A stretch of DNA of 64,000 nt from Ulvibacterium sp. (GTDB lineage: Bacteria > Bacteroidota > Bacteroidia > Flavobacteriales > Flavobacteriaceae): positions 1 to 64,000 of the forward strand of contig NZ_JANQOO010000004.1 in assembly GCF_028285715.1 (NCBI RefSeq), written 5' to 3'. A model generated the notes under the pieces. The model saw nothing but the letters and a program-made list of their open reading frames with translations, was not told where the DNA came from and made no database searches. Positions 1-8,548 of the stretch are shown here, in pieces. The position numbers and the translations under genes are program-made. The number at the start of each line of letters is the position of its first letter. Position 1 is the stretch's first letter.

Positions 1-80
1 TCCATTCCGAACAGGGAAGTTAAGCCCGCCAGCGCCGATGGTACTGCCCCAAAAGGGCGGGAGAGTAGGGAGCCGCCTTC
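1..80 (+). rRNA. 5S ribosomal RNA, 3' part
   Basis: The first ~80 bases match the 3' two thirds of a Bacteroidota 5S rRNA: the loop region ending in CCGAAC, the conserved stretch around GCGCCGATGGTACTG, and the closing GAGAGTAGGGAGCCGCC. The 5' part lies outside the window, so this is the end of an rRNA operon read rightwards. The exact 3' end is uncertain by a few bases. Confidence 0.9.
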
Positions 81-83
81 CTC

Positions 84-124
84 GGGCGCCCCCTCCGCAA
101 CATGCGGAGGGGACGCCCTTTTTT
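84..124 (+). terminator. Intrinsic terminator of the rRNA operon
   Basis: A long GC-rich hairpin directly follows the 5S gene. Arms 84-99 and 103-118 pair almost completely, with one C/A mismatch and a 3-nt loop, and a run of T (119-124) follows. This is a strong rho-independent terminator. The stretch from here to 330 holds no convincing gene. Confidence 0.9.
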
Positions 125-329
125 ATTTTAAAGACTTTACAGAACACTTTCGTTAATCGTATAACGTAGGCCGCTTATATAAATTCCAAACAACACGGAT
201 TATCCCAAATCTATTTTTTGGTCGATTCCTATCGACTTTGATAGTATTTTCATTAGAAAGCTCATATCTTATCCCATACTTTTGTTCATAGTCACTATAT
301 ATTGAAGTGTCGGAGATAAAAAATGACTT

Positions 330-1019
330 ATGATATGGCAAGATGATGATGAATTATTCCAACTGATAAAGTCAGAATTGTTTTCTGCCGTGGTTGGAGA
401 TGTCATGGATAAATTGGGGTATTTTCATCAATTTCTTTCCCCCAAAATAGTACCATTACAAGATAACATGGTCGTTGTAGGTAGGGCCATGCCCGTTCTC
501 GAAGCGGATAGTTTTGGAGAAATCTCCCCAAGCCAAAAGAATCCAATAATGTCCAAACCTTTCGGTTTAATGCTTGAGGCTCTGGACGACTTGCAAAAAA
601 ATGAAGTCTATATCTGCACGGGATCTTCGCCCGAGTATGCCCTTTGGGGGGAATTAATGAGTGCAAGAGCCCTGCAATGTGGCGCGGTCGGTGCTGTGGT
701 TGATGGCTATTCCAGGGATACCTCCGGAATTCTGGAATTAGGTTTCCCTACCTTTTCCTATGGACGATACGCACAAGATCAAGGACCCAGGGGCAAGGTC
801 ATAGATTATAGGGTGCCCATTGAAATGAACGGAGTATGGATAAATCCGGGTGATATCATATTTGGTGATAGGGATGGTGTATGTGTAATTCCCCGAAAAA
901 TAGAAAAAGATGTTATGGAAGCTGCTTTGGAAAAAGCTCGCGGGGAAAAAGTGGTGCTTAAGGCAATACAAAATGGGATGTCCGCAACAGAGGCCTTTGC
1001 CAAATATGGAATTATGTAG
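330..1019 (+). CDS. RraA-like / HMG-aldolase family protein
   Basis: The 229-residue product resembles the RraA / 4-hydroxy-4-methyl-2-oxoglutarate aldolase family. It shows the family signature GAVVDGYSRD near residues 125-134 (Gly-rich turn followed by the Arg-Asp pair used for substrate and metal binding) and the late motif GDIIFGDRDGVCVIP. In catabolic operons such proteins act as class II pyruvate aldolases or oxaloacetate decarboxylases, not as RNase E regulators. It is the first gene of a rightward operon with two dehydrogenases and an enolase-superfamily enzyme, so cleavage of a 2-keto acid produced by its neighbours is likely. The ATG at 330 is the only good start. The substrate is unknown. 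Confidence 0.85.
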   Translation: MIWQDDDELFQLIKSELFSAVVGDVMDKLGYFHQFLSPKIVPLQDNMVVVGRAMPVLEADSFGEISPSQKNPIMSKPFGLMLEALDDLQKNEVYICTGSSPEYALWGELMSARALQCGAVGAVVDGYSRDTSGILELGFPTFSYGRYAQDQGPRGKVIDYRVPIEMNGVWINPGDIIFGDRDGVCVIPRKIEKDVMEAALEKARGEKVVLKAIQNGMSATEAFAKYGIM

Positions 1020-1027
1020 GTTTAAAA

Positions 1028-1780
1028 ATGGATATTCGGATGAATAGGTTTAAAGGTCAAGTAGCGATCATTGTAGGTGGAGCAAGAGGTATCGGGAAAG
1101 CTATTGCCCAACGACTATTTAAGGAAGGTGCCGAAGTTGACGTCCTTGATGTTTTGAATGCTGACTTTTCGGAATTGGAAAATAACCATAGGACCATTAA
1201 AACTACTCTAGTCGATATAACGGACGAAGTCACATTGAATGAAGCGGTCAAAAGTGTAATAGATACTCATGGCAGACTGGATATCTTGGTGAACACTGCC
1301 GGTATTGTGGGCCCTACTTCAACAAAGATCTCGGAGTATTCGTTAGCGGATTTTCAAAAAGTGATTGATATTAATCTTACCGGGGCCTTTATTGTCACCA
1401 AAGCCGTACTTCCCCAAATGAATAATCAAAAATATGGCAGAATCCTCCATCTTGCTTCCATAGGAGGTAAAGAAGGGAACCCGGGTATGGTGGGTTATGC
1501 ATCCAGCAAATCGGGCCTTATGGGCCTTGTTAAGGGAGTAGGAAAGGAATATGCAGATAGCGGGATTACAGTTAATGGCATAGCACCGGCAGTAATTGCC
1601 ACACCCATGAATGAAGATACAGCACCTGAGATGCTCAGCTATATGGCATCAAAAATTCCGATGGGAAGATTGGGAACTACTGATGAAGTAGCTTCATTGG
1701 CATGTTGGATTGTTTCGAAGGAAGCAAGTTTTAATACGGGATACGTCTTTGATTTATCCGGAGGTAGGGCAACCTACTAA
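1028..1780 (+). CDS. SDR family oxidoreductase
   Basis: This is a 250-residue classical short-chain dehydrogenase/reductase. Residues ~10-25 form the NAD(P)-binding turn (GGARGIG in place of TGxxxGIG). NTAG sits near residue 90 in place of the usual NNAG, the catalytic Ser is in LASIGG, and the YxxxK pair is in GYASSK. The C-terminal FDLSGGRATY is typical of sugar or sugar-acid dehydrogenases. It starts 8 bp after the RraA-like gene. Its likely role is oxidation of a hydroxyl on the sugar-acid intermediate of this operon; the substrate cannot be read from sequence. Confidence 0.88.
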   Translation: MDIRMNRFKGQVAIIVGGARGIGKAIAQRLFKEGAEVDVLDVLNADFSELENNHRTIKTTLVDITDEVTLNEAVKSVIDTHGRLDILVNTAGIVGPTSTKISEYSLADFQKVIDINLTGAFIVTKAVLPQMNNQKYGRILHLASIGGKEGNPGMVGYASSKSGLMGLVKGVGKEYADSGITVNGIAPAVIATPMNEDTAPEMLSYMASKIPMGRLGTTDEVASLACWIVSKEASFNTGYVFDLSGGRATY

Positions 1781-1827
1781 GAGTTTAAGCGGAGTTATCC
1801 TATACCTATTAAGGTTTTGATTATATA

Positions 1828-2625
1828 ATGAAAATAGACTTTACCGATAAAAATTACTTGGTGACCGGAGGAGCTGGCACGGGTGTTGGCGCTGGTATTT
1901 GTGAAGCTATTTCAGATTGTGGGGGAACCTTATTGCTCAATGACCTTGATTTGGCCAAGACAGAGGTCGCCACCAGAAAATATCCAAAGTCCCATGCAAT
2001 AGTCGGGGATATTAGCGACACAAAGGATGTGAAACGGATTTTTAGGGAAATAAAGGAAAAATATGGACTGGTACACGGACTGGTCAACAATGCTGGTATC
2101 GGTTTACACAAGGACGCCCATTTGGTAGAAGAATCCGAATTCGACAATCTTTACAAGATAGATGTAAAGGGAGTTTGGTTAATGGCCCGGGCCTTTGTAA
2201 AACAATTGATGGAGGCCAATGAAGTGGGTCATATCGTTAACATATCCTCGGTTCATGCACGTGAAACCACCGCTAGGTATGCTATTTATGCTAGTGCAAA
2301 GGCCGCAGTAGAGGGGTTGACCAGGGGCATGTCCATTGAGTTAGGGGAGTTTGGAGTCCGCTGCAATGCCGTGGCACCGGGTTATGTAGATTCCGAACAA
2401 AGTAGGGATGCCGTTGCTTCTTGGACCGATGCACCCAAGGCGTGGATTGATGACCAAAAAAACGACTATCAAAGCCTCAGACATATGATAACCGCACGTG
2501 ACTGTGGAAATGCGGTGGTCTTCTTATTATCCCATATGGCCAATTCGATTACTGGGCAAACGCTTACCGTAGATGCCGGTTTTACCAATTTATTGTATGC
2601 TAATAGTTTTATTCCCAAAACCTAA
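1828..2625 (+). CDS. SDR family oxidoreductase (second copy)
   Basis: This is a second classical SDR (265 residues) in the operon. It has the cofactor loop TGGAGTGVG at residues ~13-21, NNAG, the catalytic Ser in ISSVHA, and YxxxK as YASAK. The C-terminus (GQTLTVDAGF) is canonical. It is clearly different from the upstream SDR, so two separate redox steps, or a reversible oxidation/reduction pair, are likely. It lies 47 bp after the first SDR and 5 bp before the enolase-superfamily gene. Confidence 0.88.
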   Translation: MKIDFTDKNYLVTGGAGTGVGAGICEAISDCGGTLLLNDLDLAKTEVATRKYPKSHAIVGDISDTKDVKRIFREIKEKYGLVHGLVNNAGIGLHKDAHLVEESEFDNLYKIDVKGVWLMARAFVKQLMEANEVGHIVNISSVHARETTARYAIYASAKAAVEGLTRGMSIELGEFGVRCNAVAPGYVDSEQSRDAVASWTDAPKAWIDDQKNDYQSLRHMITARDCGNAVVFLLSHMANSITGQTLTVDAGFTNLLYANSFIPKT

Positions 2626-2630
2626 TTCCT

Positions 2631-3764
2631 ATGCGAATAACCCATATCAATCTATACGAAGTAAAAGTACCTGCGCATCCTGGAACCATTGCGAGCAAAG
2701 GTATTGATAAGCCTTTGCATAAACTTCCTGTAGGTGCTAAAGCCGGATGGAGCGTGCAGTTCGATGCAATATCCAAATTACTGGTACAGGTGGAGTTAAG
2801 CAATGGCGTAATAGGATGGGGTGAATTATATAGAGGTCATGATTGGAACATGGTCCATAATATCTGTGATATTCTCATTGGGACAAATATTACCGATCTG
2901 GTACTTCAGAAATTACCTTTTGTTTTCTGCAGGGAGTATGACGGATTTGAATGTGCCCTTTGGGATGCCTATGCGAGATTGAAGGATGTTAGGGTAGTAG
3001 ACCTCTTGGGAGGTGCGATGAAGGATAGAGTAAAAATAGGGGCATGGTCTAGCCACCGGCATTTAGATGATATTGGCGAGTTAGCTTCCAATTTTGAAAA
3101 ACAAGGTTATGATTGTCTAAAATTTAAAACAGACCTGGAGGATGATGTGGTAGGTTGGTGTAGAAAAATTAAAGAGGCGGCTCCAGGGATGAAGGTCATT
3201 CTTGACCCTAATGAACGTTGGGAACATGGGTATGAGGTCAGGAAACGTTTGGATGGTCTAAAGGAAGTTGGCAATGTACTTTGTATTGAAGATCCTATTC
3301 CAAGGTGGCAATTATCGGAGTTCTCAAAACTACGGGCATATAGTTCCATTCCAATTGTCTTACATGTGTCTTTGCCCTATATTTTACATGGACAAAGAAT
3401 AAAGGACAGTATTCAGGCTATTCAACAACAAGCCGTGGATGGCTTTAATTTTAATTGCGGATTAGCCAACTTTCAACGGTTGGATCATATAGCCTCTGCA
3501 GCCGAACTTCCTTGTTGGCATGGGTCGGAAGTAGATTTGGGAATTATGGAGGCTATGTATGTGCATTCCGCCGCAGCGGCCCAATCCTGCATTTGGCCCA
3601 GCGATATATTCGGCCGATTGATTAGAGAACACGATTTGCTTAAGGTACCCTTAAAGATGGAACCTCCATTCGTGTATCTTCCTGAGGGTATAGGATTGGG
3701 GATAGAACCGGATATGGATGCCATTGCGGATTACCAAGTAAGTACAAAAGAATACAAGGCATGA
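2631..3764 (+). CDS. Enolase-superfamily (mandelate racemase/muconate lactonizing type) enzyme
   Basis: The 377-residue protein has an N-terminal capping domain (~1-130) and a C-terminal barrel. The barrel shows the general-base motif K164-x-K166 and metal ligands D192 (DPNERW) and E220 (IEDP). Members abstract a proton alpha to a carboxylate, for example sugar-acid dehydratases. The third metal ligand, normally Glu or Asp about 25 residues after the second, appears to be replaced: the strand reads IPIVLHV with His245. The late CWHGSEVDLGI stretch corresponds to the family's last barrel strands. It overlaps the next gene by 4 bp, so the two are translationally coupled. Sugar-acid dehydration fits the context but is inferred. 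Confidence 0.85.
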   Translation: MRITHINLYEVKVPAHPGTIASKGIDKPLHKLPVGAKAGWSVQFDAISKLLVQVELSNGVIGWGELYRGHDWNMVHNICDILIGTNITDLVLQKLPFVFCREYDGFECALWDAYARLKDVRVVDLLGGAMKDRVKIGAWSSHRHLDDIGELASNFEKQGYDCLKFKTDLEDDVVGWCRKIKEAAPGMKVILDPNERWEHGYEVRKRLDGLKEVGNVLCIEDPIPRWQLSEFSKLRAYSSIPIVLHVSLPYILHGQRIKDSIQAIQQQAVDGFNFNCGLANFQRLDHIASAAELPCWHGSEVDLGIMEAMYVHSAAAAQSCIWPSDIFGRLIREHDLLKVPLKMEPPFVYLPEGIGLGIEPDMDAIADYQVSTKEYKA

Positions 3765-4639
3765 AAACAAATCCTTTTCCCGCTAATGATTTGGATAGAA
3801 GATATTTATGGGAGATGTTGGTGAATCGGGATATCAAAGCTTTCGTATCCCAGGATTGGTCCATGGTACAGGACGATTTTATTGCAGAAGGGTTTATGGG
3901 CATTGATGCTGGAAAACAACACGATGTAGATAAATGGGGATTAAAATATCCTAGCTTGGAGGCTTATAAAACAGAATGGTTGTCCCAAGCAAAGGAATTT
4001 GCCAAAGTAGATTTGGTAGAAGACAAGGAGGATGCCTTCCATCGGGTGACTATCTTACAGGATATTGAAATACAAGGGACTTTTGCGCTTTTGCATAAAA
4101 AGTTCTTTGGGCCGATACAGAAGAAGGATGGTGGTCAAATAGAAACGGATTGGCAAACCCTATATCGCTGCAGGAAAGTTGGGGATGTATGGAAAATAGT
4201 AGGTTTTACAGGTTATATGCCTCTGATGCCAAAAGCTGTGGATACAACCGGGAATATTGGCAAATCCTTACCAAGGAACGCAGGTCAGCATAAAACTGCC
4301 GGACCCTATGCACCGGTATTGGAAGTGAATCCTGGAAAATTGGTCGTCATTTCGGGTCAAGCTGCTATTGATAAGGAAGGCAATGTAATTGGGGAGACCA
4401 TTGAGGAACAGACCGCTTATACCTTGGACAACTGTGCTTTACAATTGGCTTCTGCCGGATGTGCTCTCCAAGATGTCTTCAAAGTCAATGTTTACATTAA
4501 GGATTTAAAGGAATGGTCTCGTTTTAACGCCGTGTACAAGAACTACTTTACCGAACCAAAACCGGTCCGTACCGCGGTGGAGTCAGGTTTGTTGATGACC
4601 TTGCGGGTGGAGGTAGAAATGTGGGCCGTAAAAAAATAA
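3761..4639 (+). CDS. NTF2-like domain fused to RidA-type enamine/imine deaminase domain
   Basis: The 292-residue product joins two domains. Residues ~1-150 look like an NTF2/SnoaL-like fold (acidic and aromatic strands ending in TLYRCRKVGDVWKIVGF). Residues ~165-292 are a RidA/YjgF domain, with VVISGQAAID and the conserved substrate-binding Arg at R270 (PVRTAVES). RidA proteins hydrolyse reactive enamines/imines; the NTF2-like part may bind a small substrate. The gene starts within the stop region of the enolase-superfamily gene. RidA is usually a stand-alone ~125-residue protein, so the fusion is noteworthy. The fold call for the N-terminal half is less certain than the RidA call. Confidence 0.8.
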   Translation: MKTNPFPANDLDRRYLWEMLVNRDIKAFVSQDWSMVQDDFIAEGFMGIDAGKQHDVDKWGLKYPSLEAYKTEWLSQAKEFAKVDLVEDKEDAFHRVTILQDIEIQGTFALLHKKFFGPIQKKDGGQIETDWQTLYRCRKVGDVWKIVGFTGYMPLMPKAVDTTGNIGKSLPRNAGQHKTAGPYAPVLEVNPGKLVVISGQAAIDKEGNVIGETIEEQTAYTLDNCALQLASAGCALQDVFKVNVYIKDLKEWSRFNAVYKNYFTEPKPVRTAVESGLLMTLRVEVEMWAVKK

Positions 4640-4643
4640 TGTC

Positions 4644-5402
4644 ATGATCTGGGACGAATTGACCACTTTGGATTTTAAAAAAATCGATAGGAACATTCCG
4701 GTTCTTCTTATTACTTCTGCAACCGAACAACATGGTCCGCATTTGCCGTTGGCCACGGACCGATTAATAGGGGAACATTTTGCCCTTTCGTTGCATGAAA
4801 AAATACCTGATGACATACTAATTTTACCTGTTATGTCCATTGGTTGTTCTGACCACCATATGGATTTTTTGGGATCTTTGACCTTAAGTCATGGAACCTT
4901 TATGAATCAGGTGGAGGATATGGTGAGATCTGTGATACACCATGGATTTACCAATATCGTACTTCTAAATAGTCATGGTGGCAACCAGGCAGTAAATCAG
5001 GTTTTGGTAGAAAAGTTGGGTAATGCCCATCCGTGTGTAAAAATTGTCATGGCCACCTGGTGGAAATTAGGAGGTTCGGAATTGGGATTGCTAAACGAAG
5101 GTGGAACCATGAGTACGGGTCACGCCGGTGAGTTCGAGACTTCACTGATGTTACTGATAGCTCCCCATTTAGTGCGGAAGGACGCCTATGAAAGGGGAAA
5201 ACATTCCAAAACCTATCAATGGGCCGAAGGTGATATGCTACATTCTCCAAAAGTAGCCCTATATCGCTCTATTAAGGAAATGACTTCCAATGGGGTATAT
5301 GGTGATCCTACCCACGCCTCCACCACCAAAGGGTCAAAAATCACGGAATTGATATTGGAAAACCTTCAAAGGATTGTCCTTGATTTAAAGGACGCGAAAT
5401 GA
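4644..5402 (+). CDS. Creatininase-family amidohydrolase
   Basis: This 252-residue protein has the metal-binding signature of the creatininase family: E28 and H30 in EQHGPHLPLATD, D39 in the same motif, NSHGGN, and the late HAGEFETS. The family hydrolyses cyclic amides and related C-N bonds (creatinine, formamides in MftE-like or riboflavin pathways). With a RidA neighbour this hints at a nitrogen-containing intermediate. The gene lies 4 bp after the RidA fusion and overlaps the symporter gene by 4 bp, so it belongs to the same transcript. The substrate is not predictable. Confidence 0.87.
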   Translation: MIWDELTTLDFKKIDRNIPVLLITSATEQHGPHLPLATDRLIGEHFALSLHEKIPDDILILPVMSIGCSDHHMDFLGSLTLSHGTFMNQVEDMVRSVIHHGFTNIVLLNSHGGNQAVNQVLVEKLGNAHPCVKIVMATWWKLGGSELGLLNEGGTMSTGHAGEFETSLMLLIAPHLVRKDAYERGKHSKTYQWAEGDMLHSPKVALYRSIKEMTSNGVYGDPTHASTTKGSKITELILENLQRIVLDLKDAK

Positions 5403-6874
5403 CCAACTTCGACTTTGGCATTGATGGGGGAATCGTTGTGTTGTACCTTGTAGGTACCATTACCGCGGGGCTTTGGGTACGTCGTTATGTAAGGAATGTA
5501 AATGATTTTTTGGTTGCAGGGAGAAGTGTGGACCTATATTTGGGAATTGCTTCACTGGCGGCAACAGAGTTTGGTATTGCTACCTGTATGGCCAATGCGG
5601 AGCTGGGCTTTAAATATGGCTTTGCAGGTTTTACCCCGGGAATTGCCTTGGCCTTGGCCATGTTCATTGTAGGTTATACCGGATTTTGCGTTAAGCCGTT
5701 GCGTGATAGACAAGTAATTACCCTACCCGAACTTTTTGAGGATAAATTCGGATCAAAAGTACGCTGGGCCAGTGGCGTTGTCATTGTTTTGGGAGGACTG
5801 CTCAATATGGGCGTCTTTTTGCGGCAGGCCGGGAACTTTTTAACGGTAGTATGCGGTTTTGATATGGCCTATCTGGAAATCGTAATGACCCTTATTCTTT
5901 TGGGGGTTGCCGCCTATACGATTCTGGGAGGTATGATTTCGGTTTTTATTACGGATTACATACAATTTGTGGTAATGAGCATTGGTCTTATCGCCGTGGT
6001 ATTTTTGGTGGTCTACCAGTTCGGCTGGATGGATATGTTGTTCAGCTTGGACCGGATCAGGGGCCCAGTGGCCTACAATCCATTTGAGGACGACACTTAT
6101 GGACTGGATCGTATCCTTCTTGATATCCTTTTGGCTTTCGCTTCGATCTTGACTTGGCAGACCATTATTTCCAGGGTACTATCGGCAAAGGACACCAAAA
6201 CGGCCAAACATATCTTTATTGGTACATCACCCTTTATGTTGGTTCGTTTTGCTATTCCTGCCATATTGGGTATTGCGGCCCTTCATTATTTTGGTCCAGA
6301 TAAATTTTCCGATAGTGAGGCGATTTTGGCCATGCCCACTATGTTCGCCCAACTTTTACCGGTAGGATTAATTGGAATTGTGGTAGCGGCCATGTTGGCT
6401 GCGGATATGTCCACAAATTCTTCCTATATGATCGCTTGGAGCTCGGTGATTTACAATGATATCATGAAACCGATTCACAAGGGATTGTGGTCAAATGCAA
6501 AAGGACTTCGTTGGAACCGTATTCTAATTGCCCTGATCGGGGTTTTTTTGCTGCTTTATGGATTGTGGTACCCCCTAAAAGGAGATCTCTGGGTATATCT
6601 TCAGGTCACCGGGACTATTTATCTTTCCAGCATGAGTGTCCTTTTGATCGCCGCTTGTTATTGGAAACCTGCCAACAATTGGGGGGCCATAGCCGCAATA
6701 ACGATTGGTTGTGTTATTCCAATAAGCTATTTGATATTTCAGGAAATAGCCCTAACACAGCAATGGATATTGAAGGTAGGACCTTATAAATTTGGAGCCG
6801 TCACTTATTTTGCAGCCGCTCTTGCCATGGTCGTAGGTTCTATGATTAAACCATCAACCCAAAAAACAAATTGA
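5399..6874 (+). CDS. Sodium:solute symporter (SSS family)
   Basis: This 491-residue polytopic membrane protein has about 13 hydrophobic segments. The N-terminal DFLVAGRSVDLYLGIASLAATEFG motif is the SSS family signature region around TM1-TM2. It is probably the Na+-coupled uptake system for the compound degraded by the upstream enzymes, since it overlaps the creatininase gene by 4 bp. It is followed after 1 bp by a 45-residue membrane protein that may be its small subunit. Confidence 0.92.
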   Translation: MTNFDFGIDGGIVVLYLVGTITAGLWVRRYVRNVNDFLVAGRSVDLYLGIASLAATEFGIATCMANAELGFKYGFAGFTPGIALALAMFIVGYTGFCVKPLRDRQVITLPELFEDKFGSKVRWASGVVIVLGGLLNMGVFLRQAGNFLTVVCGFDMAYLEIVMTLILLGVAAYTILGGMISVFITDYIQFVVMSIGLIAVVFLVVYQFGWMDMLFSLDRIRGPVAYNPFEDDTYGLDRILLDILLAFASILTWQTIISRVLSAKDTKTAKHIFIGTSPFMLVRFAIPAILGIAALHYFGPDKFSDSEAILAMPTMFAQLLPVGLIGIVVAAMLAADMSTNSSYMIAWSSVIYNDIMKPIHKGLWSNAKGLRWNRILIALIGVFLLLYGLWYPLKGDLWVYLQVTGTIYLSSMSVLLIAACYWKPANNWGAIAAITIGCVIPISYLIFQEIALTQQWILKVGPYKFGAVTYFAAALAMVVGSMIKPSTQKTN

Positions 6875-6875
6875 C

Positions 6876-7013
6876 ATGGAACATTGGTTTTGGACGATAC
6901 TCTGTTTTTTGGTACTGGCTTGGTACCTTGTGGTCACTATTGTCGTAGCCTTTCGCGGAGGAATCGACATCAAAAGGATGTTGGGCAAATGGAAACGGGA
7001 AATGGAAAAATAA
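6876..7013 (+). CDS. 45-residue single-TM protein, candidate symporter small subunit
   Basis: This is a short gene starting with ATG one base after the symporter stop. The product (45 residues) begins MEHWFWTILC, has one hydrophobic segment at ~5-27, and then a basic tail rich in Lys/Arg (RMLGKWKREMEK). Small one-TM proteins encoded directly after SSS or NSS transporters are known accessory subunits. The spacing, hydrophobicity and positive-inside tail support translation. No other function is visible. Confidence 0.72.
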   Translation: MEHWFWTILCFLVLAWYLVVTIVVAFRGGIDIKRMLGKWKREMEK

Positions 7014-7023
7014 AGCTACGCTA

Positions 7024-7047
7024 TGGTCCTATGAAATTATAGGGCCA
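7024..7047. terminator. Probable bidirectional terminator
   Basis: The inverted repeat has arms 7024-7032 and 7039-7047 (9 bp with one G-T wobble, 6-nt loop). It sits between the end of the symporter operon and the end of the convergent gltD gene. The T-runs are weak, so termination is inferred from position. Confidence 0.45.
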
Positions 7048-7073
7048 AGCTGTATTTAAATTAGTCTAAAATG

Positions 7074-8540
7074 TTATACCCTAGGCAAGTCCCCGTCACC
7101 TTTTAATGGCAATTCCGAACTTCCCATTAGATAGGCATCCACGTGATGTGCCGCCTGCCTGCCTTCGGAAATCGCCCAAACGATTAGGGATTGTCCCCTT
7201 CTTTGGTCACCTGCCACAAAGACTCCCGGAACATTGGTTTGGTAGTTCGTTTCCGATGCCTTGATATTGGTTCTTTGGTCGGCTTCCAATCCTAACTGTT
7301 CGGCAATGGTCATTTCAGATCCGGTAAACCCTAATGCCAAGAGTACCAATTCACATTCCCAATTTTTTTCCGTTCCCTCTACCTCCTTTAAAATGGGACG
7401 TTTTCCGGGTTGTTTTATCCATTCAACCTCCGAAGTGATTAAACCTTTTAGATTACCCTCCCCATCGCCAATAAATTCCTTGGTAGAAATGCTGAAAAAC
7501 CGCTCAGCGCCTTCTTTATGAGAAGAGCTGGTACGTAATCGCATCGGCCAGAATGGCCAAGGCTGGCCCTCTGGCCTATCCGTTGTAGCCATGGGCATGA
7601 TCTCGAAATTTGACACTGATTTTGCCCCCTGACGGAACGAAGTCCCTATACAATCCGATCCCGTATCGCCACCACCAATAACAATAACGTTCTTATCGGT
7701 AGCCAAAATTTCCTTATCAAATTGGTTGACCCCGTCCACCCTTCGGTTGTTCTGAGGCAAAAAATCCATGGCCTGCACCACACCTTTTAAATCGGCTCCT
7801 TTTATGGGTAGATTTCTACGGACCGTGGCACCACCACAAAGGACAATGGCATCAAAATCCTGCTTTAATTGAGTAGCTTCTATATCTTTTCCCACATGGA
7901 CATTACATTGGAATTCTATGCCTTCCTCTTCCAATATTTTCAGTCTTCGATCTATGATATGCTTTTCCATTTTAAAATCAGGGATACCATACCGTAATAA
8001 ACCCCCTGGTTTTTCATCGCGTTCAAATACCGTTACCCAATGTCCGGCCCGGTTCAATTGCTGTGCCGCGGCCAATCCCGCCGGTCCCGACCCTACAACT
8101 GCAATCTTTTTTTCGGTCCTGTTTTTTGGTGGTTTGGCTTCCACCCATCCTTTCTTAAAAGCGGTTTCAGCAATGTTCTTCTCTATATTTTCAATGGAAA
8201 CGGGATCTTCATTGATGCCTAGAACACAGGCTTCCTCACAGGGTGCGGGGCATAGCCGACCTGTAAATTCGGGAAAGTTGTTGGTGGCATGTAAAATCCC
8301 GGCTGCCTTTTCCCATTTGCCTCTATAAACCGCATCATTAAAGTCAGGAATCAGATTGCCCAGTGGACATCCACTGTGACAAAAAGGAATACCACAGTCC
8401 ATACAACGGGCCCCTTGGTCCTTAAGCTCCTTTTCCTTCATGGGAAGGGTAAATTCCTTAAAGTTTTTAACGCGCTCCTCTACAGGGGCATATTTCTCTA
8501 CTTTTCTATCGAATTCCAAAAATCCTGTTATCTTTCCCAT
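7074..8540 (-). CDS. gltD: Glutamate synthase small (beta) subunit
   Basis: This 488-residue protein transfers electrons from NADPH to the large subunit. The N-terminal Cys-rich part (CMDCGIPFCHSGCPLGN and CPAPCEEACVLG) binds 4Fe-4S clusters. The FAD dinucleotide motif VVGSGPAGLAAAQQL and the NADPH motif VIGGGDTGSDC follow. The length and order are standard for GltD. It is 8 bp downstream of gltB on the reverse strand, so the two form one operon for ammonia assimilation. Convergence with the symporter operon places the terminator at about 7024-7047. Confidence 0.97.
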   Translation of the reverse strand: MGKITGFLEFDRKVEKYAPVEERVKNFKEFTLPMKEKELKDQGARCMDCGIPFCHSGCPLGNLIPDFNDAVYRGKWEKAAGILHATNNFPEFTGRLCPAPCEEACVLGINEDPVSIENIEKNIAETAFKKGWVEAKPPKNRTEKKIAVVGSGPAGLAAAQQLNRAGHWVTVFERDEKPGGLLRYGIPDFKMEKHIIDRRLKILEEEGIEFQCNVHVGKDIEATQLKQDFDAIVLCGGATVRRNLPIKGADLKGVVQAMDFLPQNNRRVDGVNQFDKEILATDKNVIVIGGGDTGSDCIGTSFRQGAKSVSNFEIMPMATTDRPEGQPWPFWPMRLRTSSSHKEGAERFFSISTKEFIGDGEGNLKGLITSEVEWIKQPGKRPILKEVEGTEKNWECELVLLALGFTGSEMTIAEQLGLEADQRTNIKASETNYQTNVPGVFVAGDQRRGQSLIVWAISEGRQAAHHVDAYLMGSSELPLKGDGDLPRV

Positions 8541-8548
8541 TTCTCCAC

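Noticed and set aside
153..341. 62-residue frame on the reverse strand between the 5S gene and the RraA-like gene
   Set aside because: It overlaps the start of the RraA-like gene, has no recognisable motif and no operon context.
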